A DNA stretch of 39,028 nucleotides from assembly GCA_944380515.1 (NCBI GenBank), contig CALWHT010000048.1:1-39028 (forward strand), given 5' to 3'. The translations under genes were made by a program, and so were the position numbers. This document shows positions 35,578 through 39,028 of the stretch, in pieces (the stretch's first letter is position 1; every line of letters begins with the position of its first letter). Source of the stretch: an uncultured Roseburia sp. Lineage in GTDB: Bacteria; Bacillota; Clostridia; Lachnospirales; Lachnospiraceae. The notes under the pieces are model-generated. The model saw only the letters and a program-made list of their open reading frames with translations. It did no database searches and was not told where the DNA came from.

Positions 35578-35952
35578 TTACGAATCCTCCATAATTAAAT
35601 CGAACAACTCCCGTATCTGTTCGTTGCTAAGACCGTATCTGCGCCCCTTTTCGATTGCCTTTTCCAGCTCTGTTTCCACCTCGCAGCGCTGCCCTTCCCT
35701 CAGTCTTTCCTGATTTGTGGCCGCAACATAGGTTCCCTTTCCGTGGACTGTGACTGTAAATCCTTTTTCTTCCAGGCTGTCATATGCTTTTTTCACCGTC
35801 AATGCGCTGATTTTCAATTCTTTTGCAAGCGTCCGAACAGAAGGAAGTAAATCATTTTCTTTCAGATTACCGGAGGTAATCTGTGCTGTAATCTGATCCA
35901 CTATTTGTTCATAGATTGGTACCATCGATGAACTGTTGATTATAATCTTCAT
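35578..35952 (-). CDS. GntR-family (YtrA subfamily) transcriptional regulator
   Basis: The 124-residue protein has a winged helix (PIYEQIVDQITAQITSG, LPSVRTLAKELKISALTVKK, YDSLEEKGF) and only a short two-helix C-terminal part, which is the YtrA form without a ligand-binding domain. Such regulators repress their own ABC operon and are released by an unknown signal. GGAGG lies six bases before ATG 35952, which excludes an upstream start inside the operator. The operator lies just upstream. Confidence 0.94.
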   Translation of the reverse strand: MKIIINSSSMVPIYEQIVDQITAQITSGNLKENDLLPSVRTLAKELKISALTVKKAYDSLEEKGFTVTVHGKGTYVAATNQERLREGQRCEVETELEKAIEKGRRYGLSNEQIRELFDLIMEDS

Positions 35953-35969
35953 GTATTTCCTCCTTGCTA

Positions 35970-36020
35970 TAAACAGTATATAACAGCATTTAACTGTTGT
36001 CAACTGTTAAATACTGTTTA
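35970..36020 (-). promoter_or_regulatory. Promoter and nested palindromic operator of the GntR-ABC operon
   Basis: Minus strand TTGACA, 17 bases, TATACT is a near-perfect promoter. It is embedded in inverted repeats: TAAACAGTAT (35970-35979) with ATACTGTTTA (36011-36020) on the outside, and TTTAAC/GTTAAA and AACAG/CTGTT pairs inside. The short motif AACAGT recurs across both elements, so bound regulator would block polymerase. This fits autorepression by the adjacent YtrA-type protein (inference). Confidence 0.75.
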
Positions 36021-36092
36021 CTATCCATTTTTCTGTCCGGAAATCCTGTATCTCAGCGCAAATCTGCTCACAGGAAGTTTCCCGCAATACCA

Positions 36093-36167
36093 TCAGCGCC
36101 GGGCTTCCATACATCCCGGCAATATAATAAACAATAAAAGAAGGGCGAGAAAAGCAGACTTTTTCAT
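36093..36167 (-). pseudogene. Stub of a lipoprotein gene
   Basis: The 24-residue frame MKKSAFLALLLLFIILPGCM... is a lipoprotein signal with a lipobox-like LPGC and stops five residues after the Cys (TGA at 36093). GGGGGAGGG lies just upstream of ATG 36173/36167. No long frame follows, so the rest of the gene is deleted or frameshifted. A frame in another phase (to 36007) gives no recognisable protein. It lies between the GntR operator and the ECF gene, downstream of the latter. Confidence 0.45.
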
Positions 36168-36299
36168 CTGCATCCCTCCCCCATCGACGATATTTCCACG
36201 GCTTCCATAATCTCCCGCCGTTCCCACCGGATTCTGGCGGCAATGACAAGTCTTCACCTTCCTTCCATTCCGTTTTTCACGGATATCCTCCCATGTCCG

Positions 36300-36872
36300 T
36301 CAGGAATCTCTCTCCGCCCGTACGGCTGCCGGCTGTACTTTGCGGAACGGAACAAGTCCGGTACGGTTCAGCGCTACCATAACGGCTGGAATTAAAATAA
36401 GCTGCACAAGGATGCCGGGGATGGCATTTAAGAACGCCCCTGCCATAAACATCTGCCAGGTAAAAGCGCTTCCGGACAGTCCCAGAAGAATTATCTGCGC
36501 TGCCCCCCAGACAACACGGCCCGCCAGCATAGCGGCAATCAGACAGCGGTACAGCGCCCGGATGCATTGCCAGCGGGAAATACCGTAGAGCAACCCGACC
36601 ACCAGACCATAGGTCATCAGTTCAAAAGACATGGCGATGCCGTTCGGAAACAGAACGGGCATACCAAAAATGGCATAACGGAGCAGAGGCAGGATAAATC
36701 CGACAATTCCTCCATACTGCCAGCCGCAAATGAGTCCGCACAGGAATACCGGAATATGCATAGGCAGCAGCATGCTTCCGATTTGCGGGATTTGACCGGT
36801 GAAAAAGGGTAATACTAATCCGAGGGCCAAAAACATTGCCGCCATGGTCATATTTTTAATATTGTGTTTCAT
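36300..36872 (-). CDS. ECF transporter substrate-binding (S) component
   Basis: The 190-residue protein has about six membrane helices and begins MKHNIKNMTMAAMFLALGLVLPF, typical of ECF S components; PMHIPVFLCGLICGWQYGG and LPLLRYAIFGMPVLFPNGIAM are conserved family stretches. S components bind one vitamin-type substrate and share an EcfA-EcfT motor, which is not encoded here. The substrate cannot be told from sequence. GGAGG lies nine bases before ATG 36872. The next reading frames downstream appear degraded. Confidence 0.88.
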   Translation of the reverse strand: MKHNIKNMTMAAMFLALGLVLPFFTGQIPQIGSMLLPMHIPVFLCGLICGWQYGGIVGFILPLLRYAIFGMPVLFPNGIAMSFELMTYGLVVGLLYGISRWQCIRALYRCLIAAMLAGRVVWGAAQIILLGLSGSAFTWQMFMAGAFLNAIPGILVQLILIPAVMVALNRTGLVPFRKVQPAAVRAERDS

Positions 36873-36898
36873 ACTACGCTTCCTCCTTATTCGTCAAT

Positions 36899-36927
36899 AG
36901 TATACCACTCCGTTTATCAAATCACAA
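36899..36927 (-). promoter_or_regulatory. Promoter of the ECF S component gene
   Basis: Minus strand TTGTGA, 17 bases, TATACT, with TGG directly before the -10 (extended form), about 27 bases before ATG 36872. A perfect 12-bp palindrome ATGAATATTCAT lies upstream at 36941-36952 and may be an operator. Confidence 0.65.
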
Positions 36928-36996
36928 ATACTGATATTTTATGAATATTCATAGAAAAAACGAATACGTCATATAGCCATAACCATAACTGCTTTT

Positions 36997-37230
36997 TTAC
37001 AGTCCCAGGCTCTCCACCCATGCCTGCACATCCGCCGCATCAGACCCGGAACGGAATCTCCGCCCCTCCTGCCAGTCGCCGGTTCCGGCCAAATCCGCAA
37101 GAAGGCTGCCGCTGTCCCCGATTTCGGAGGAAGAAGAAGTACAGAACGGGATTACTGTCTTGCCTGTGAAATCATTTGCCTCCACAAAGGTATCCACCGG
37201 CCATGCGGCGATTCCCCACCAGATAGGATA
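36997..37230 (-). pseudogene. 3' fragment of a flavodoxin gene
   Basis: The fragment reads YPIWWGIAAWPVDTFVEAND, then FTGKTVIPFCTSSSSEIGDS, and ends GRRFRSGSDAADVQAWVESLG plus L, the C-terminal half of a long-chain flavodoxin (FMN-binding YPIWWG loop and the final helix). It is preceded in frame by TAG (37233-37231), and no ribosome site or N-terminal TGNT-type loop is found upstream. Flanking bases (GACGACCTCCGATTTAG) look like a frameshifted earlier part. It is therefore a decayed gene; a short product from an internal GTG would lack the FMN phosphate site. Confidence 0.75.
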
Positions 37231-37322
37231 CTAAATCGGAGGTCGTCTCCCCTAACCCGTGATTTTACTGGGCTCAACAGGATACAAAAGTGTGTTTTGT
37301 GTTCCCACATTCCCCAAGATAG

Positions 37323-37853
37323 TTATTCCAGGAAACCAATCTCCAGCAGTTCCTGAGCAATCTCCTTACTCTTCACTCTCATCAGACCATCTTCTTCCTT
37401 TGCATTAGACAGCAGATTCACACTTCCATACCAGACGATTTTTCTGTCAATCACAGCAAAATGTTCATGCATCCCCGTCTTCTCCAGCACAGTCACTCCC
37501 GATTCTATCAGTTCGGTGATCAGTCCTTTCGTCTTTTCAATTCGTTCTTGCGGGTAATTGTCCGCCGACAGCGTCAGTAGTGTGATCTTCACACCGCTAT
37601 CATGTCGTTCTTCCAGAGTTTTTAAAATTCTGCTTACCCCCTTTGCACCGATTCCAGGGCTGGAGATCACAATCTCCGTATCGGCTTGCGCCACATCTCT
37701 TTCAAATACAGACGTATAGGATTTGCTGTCAAATATGGCATTAGTCTCCTGTTTTTTCTCTGCCTCATTCATAACGATCTCATAGCCGATTTTCTTATAT
37801 GCTCTCAGTCTTTTATAATACATTTTATCCAACACGCGGATATGCGCATCCAC
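37323..37853 (-). pseudogene. C-terminal part of a TOTE-type helicase/nuclease (PLD-like nuclease domain)
   Basis: The frame from 37853 encodes DAHIRVLDKMYYKRLRAYKKIGYEIV and then a phospholipase-D-like domain with HEHFAVIDRKIVWYGSVN, a variant of the HKD nuclease motif. The same frame is open further upstream to about 37907 and reads GRLHRDYEGKRNVIIYDYVD, the end of the helicase core. It is thus the natural continuation of the gene to its right, in a different frame. It has no own start or ribosome site. TOTE systems join a primase, helicase and nuclease and are thought to act in conflict with foreign DNA; activity here is doubtful. Confidence 0.8.
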
Positions 37854-39028
37854 ATAGTCATATATGATGACATTCCGTTTGCCTTCATAATCCCTGTGGA
37901 GTCTTCCGGAACATTTTTCATATTCTCACGAACCTGCTCGTTTTCCTTTCTGCTTCTACCGCCTTTAAGCAGGAATACATGATCCGCCTTATCCTGAAGC
38001 TTAGCAAGCAATATATCTGCATGGTCTCTGAATTTTGTTAAAACGAGCGGAGTCCTGCCTTGTCTCAGACATTCTTCTACATCAGATATGATCTGCCTGT
38101 TTCTCACATCACTGCCGCGCACTGCGGCATATGCTTCATTGATCTTCCAGTCCTGTCCTGTAGTATTGATCAGCCTTGTAAATCTTGGATATACATAATG
38201 CGCAATTCCCTGAAGTTTCACTTTATCTTTTGCACTGAAACGATATCTGACTGGTCCGATCTGCATAAATATTTTTCGTTCCTGTCCGTCATCCCGTTTG
38301 GGAGTTGCAGTCAGACCATAAACATATCTGGCAGAGACTTCTTTCACTACTGCCTCTGCGGTATCCGAGGCACAGTGATGACATTCATCTATGAGTACCA
38401 TTCCATAATCCTTCACAACTGTATCAATATTTCCGAATTTTCCAAGGGATGATATCATCACCACATCAATAATCCCTGTCATGGAATCATGGCCTGCATA
38501 CCGGGTTCCAATCACGCTTTTTCTCCGTTTCACACGTCCCTTCGGCGTCGTATACTCAGGCGGTTCTTCGTTAATATCCAGGAATTTTTGAAGATCTTCC
38601 ACCCAGTTATTCATAATTTCCTTATTATGTACCAATATAAGAGTATTCGTCTTTCTTGCTGCAATCAGATATGCACCTACTGCTGTTTTTCCAAAGGCGG
38701 TCGCCGCATGCAGGATTCCATTTTCATACCGCAGCATTTGCTCCGATGCTTTTCTTTGCTCCGGATAAAGTTCCGCAGAAAAATCCACATGGATACTTTT
38801 TCCTTTTTGTCTCTCATCGCTGACCTCATACGGGATTCCTGCTTCCTTCAGCTTTTCTGACAAGCTTTCCTTGAGCCCTCGCGGAATGCAGATATAATCA
38901 TCAAAATCTTCAAAACATGCCACAATCCTCGGGTTATCTCTGTTAGAGAACCCCATCGCGTGATTTTTATAATATTGAGGATTGCTATACGCAGCCATAC
39001 GACGTAAGGTGTTCTGCATCCTTGGCTG
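37805..39028 (-). pseudogene. TOTE-type helicase, 5' part open at the right edge, frameshifted at the 3' end
   Basis: The frame is open to the right window edge. It shows superfamily 2 motifs: I (AATAFGKTAVG), Ia (TLILVHNKEIMNNW), II (LIDECHHC), III (GLTATPKRDD) and IV (PLVLTKFRDHADIL). The start RRMAAYSNPQYYKNHAMGF is the linker that, in TOTE proteins, follows the archaeo-eukaryotic primase domain, so the primase part should lie beyond the edge; the ATG at 39019 is internal. After ENMKNVPEDSTG the frame leaves the family and ends in unrelated residues. The family sequence resumes in the next frame at GRLHRDYEG, with motif V missing. I infer an out-of-frame internal deletion. Confidence 0.85.
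37902..37909 (-). other. Deletion junction in the TOTE-type gene
   Basis: The minus-strand octamer CCGGAAGA is read as P-E-D in the upstream frame (NVPEDS) and as G-R in the downstream frame (GRLHRDY). An intact gene would be expected to encode GR in its motif VI and could carry the same octamer at both places. A deletion between two such copies would produce exactly this junction (inference). Confidence 0.5.

Noticed and set aside
36007-36249. An 80-residue minus frame between the GntR and ECF genes
   Set aside because: No recognisable protein and no good start; it overlaps a clearer lipoprotein signal frame in another phase.
36168-36299. A cobalamin-type riboswitch after the ECF gene
   Set aside because: GAATCCGGTGGGAA looks similar locally, but the order and the rest of the conserved core do not fit.
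37323-37909. Programmed frameshift joining the two TOTE frames
   Set aside because: Joining the frames at the junction would still lack the helicase motif V segment, and no slippery sequence is seen.
1-39028. tRNA, rRNA, CRISPR arrays, insertion sequences
   Set aside because: None seen: no transposase frame, no regularly spaced repeats, and no cloverleaf or rRNA sequence recognised on either strand.

Overview
The window looks like a chromosomal segment from a spore-forming Clostridia member, most probably Lachnospiraceae. The grounds are single-chain GlyRS, a class B sortase, a very large acyl-CoA dehydratase activase homologue, PdaA, a Spo0A C-domain protein, Gram-positive ribosome sites and sigma-A promoters, and gene orders such as era-yqzL-recO and serC-serA-DUF1015. 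This placement is inference; there is no rRNA in the window. Nearly all genes read on the minus strand. Only aroC, the activase homologue and the Spo0A-like gene read on the plus strand.

Left end (1-3.7 kb): a secreted GLUG-repeat surface protein, cut by the window edge, sits behind a class B sortase. A run of eleven G bases lies between a strong ribosome site with ATG (1908) and the signal peptide. With eleven G the frame closes one base before the next in-frame ATG; with ten it is open. This looks like a phase-variable surface-protein locus caught in the out-of-frame state. A RelB/DinJ-PIN toxin-antitoxin pair follows.

Housekeeping block (3.7-12.6 kb, minus): an M16C peptidase, era, a small yqzL-like gene, recO, a lipoprotein, glyS and a polytopic membrane protein form a tightly packed series. 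A cold-shock gene with its own promoter and terminator lies upstream.

Amino-acid block (12.6-25 kb): leuB-ilvD-ilvB-serC-serA-DUF1015-mscS run in one direction from a good promoter upstream of leuB. yajC, tgt and aroA follow as a second minus-strand series. aroA and aroC are divergent. aroC has a predicted leader of about 280 nt with several hairpins and one copy of a 41-bp intergenic repeat; the other copy abuts the tgt stop codon.

Middle (26.4-34 kb): a rhomboid-fold membrane protein without catalytic residues but with a C-terminal zinc-ribbon-like tail; the 1419-residue activase homologue, without any dehydratase gene beside it; a small acidic protein; PdaA; and a stand-alone Spo0A DNA-binding domain with TGTCG direct repeats upstream.

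Right end (34-39 kb): a YtrA-type GntR regulator with its ABC transporter and a nested palindromic operator, an ECF S component, then decaying genes. These are a lipoprotein leader stub, a flavodoxin 3' fragment, and a TOTE-type helicase/nuclease gene (open at the right edge) broken by what looks like an out-of-frame deletion at an 8-bp sequence.
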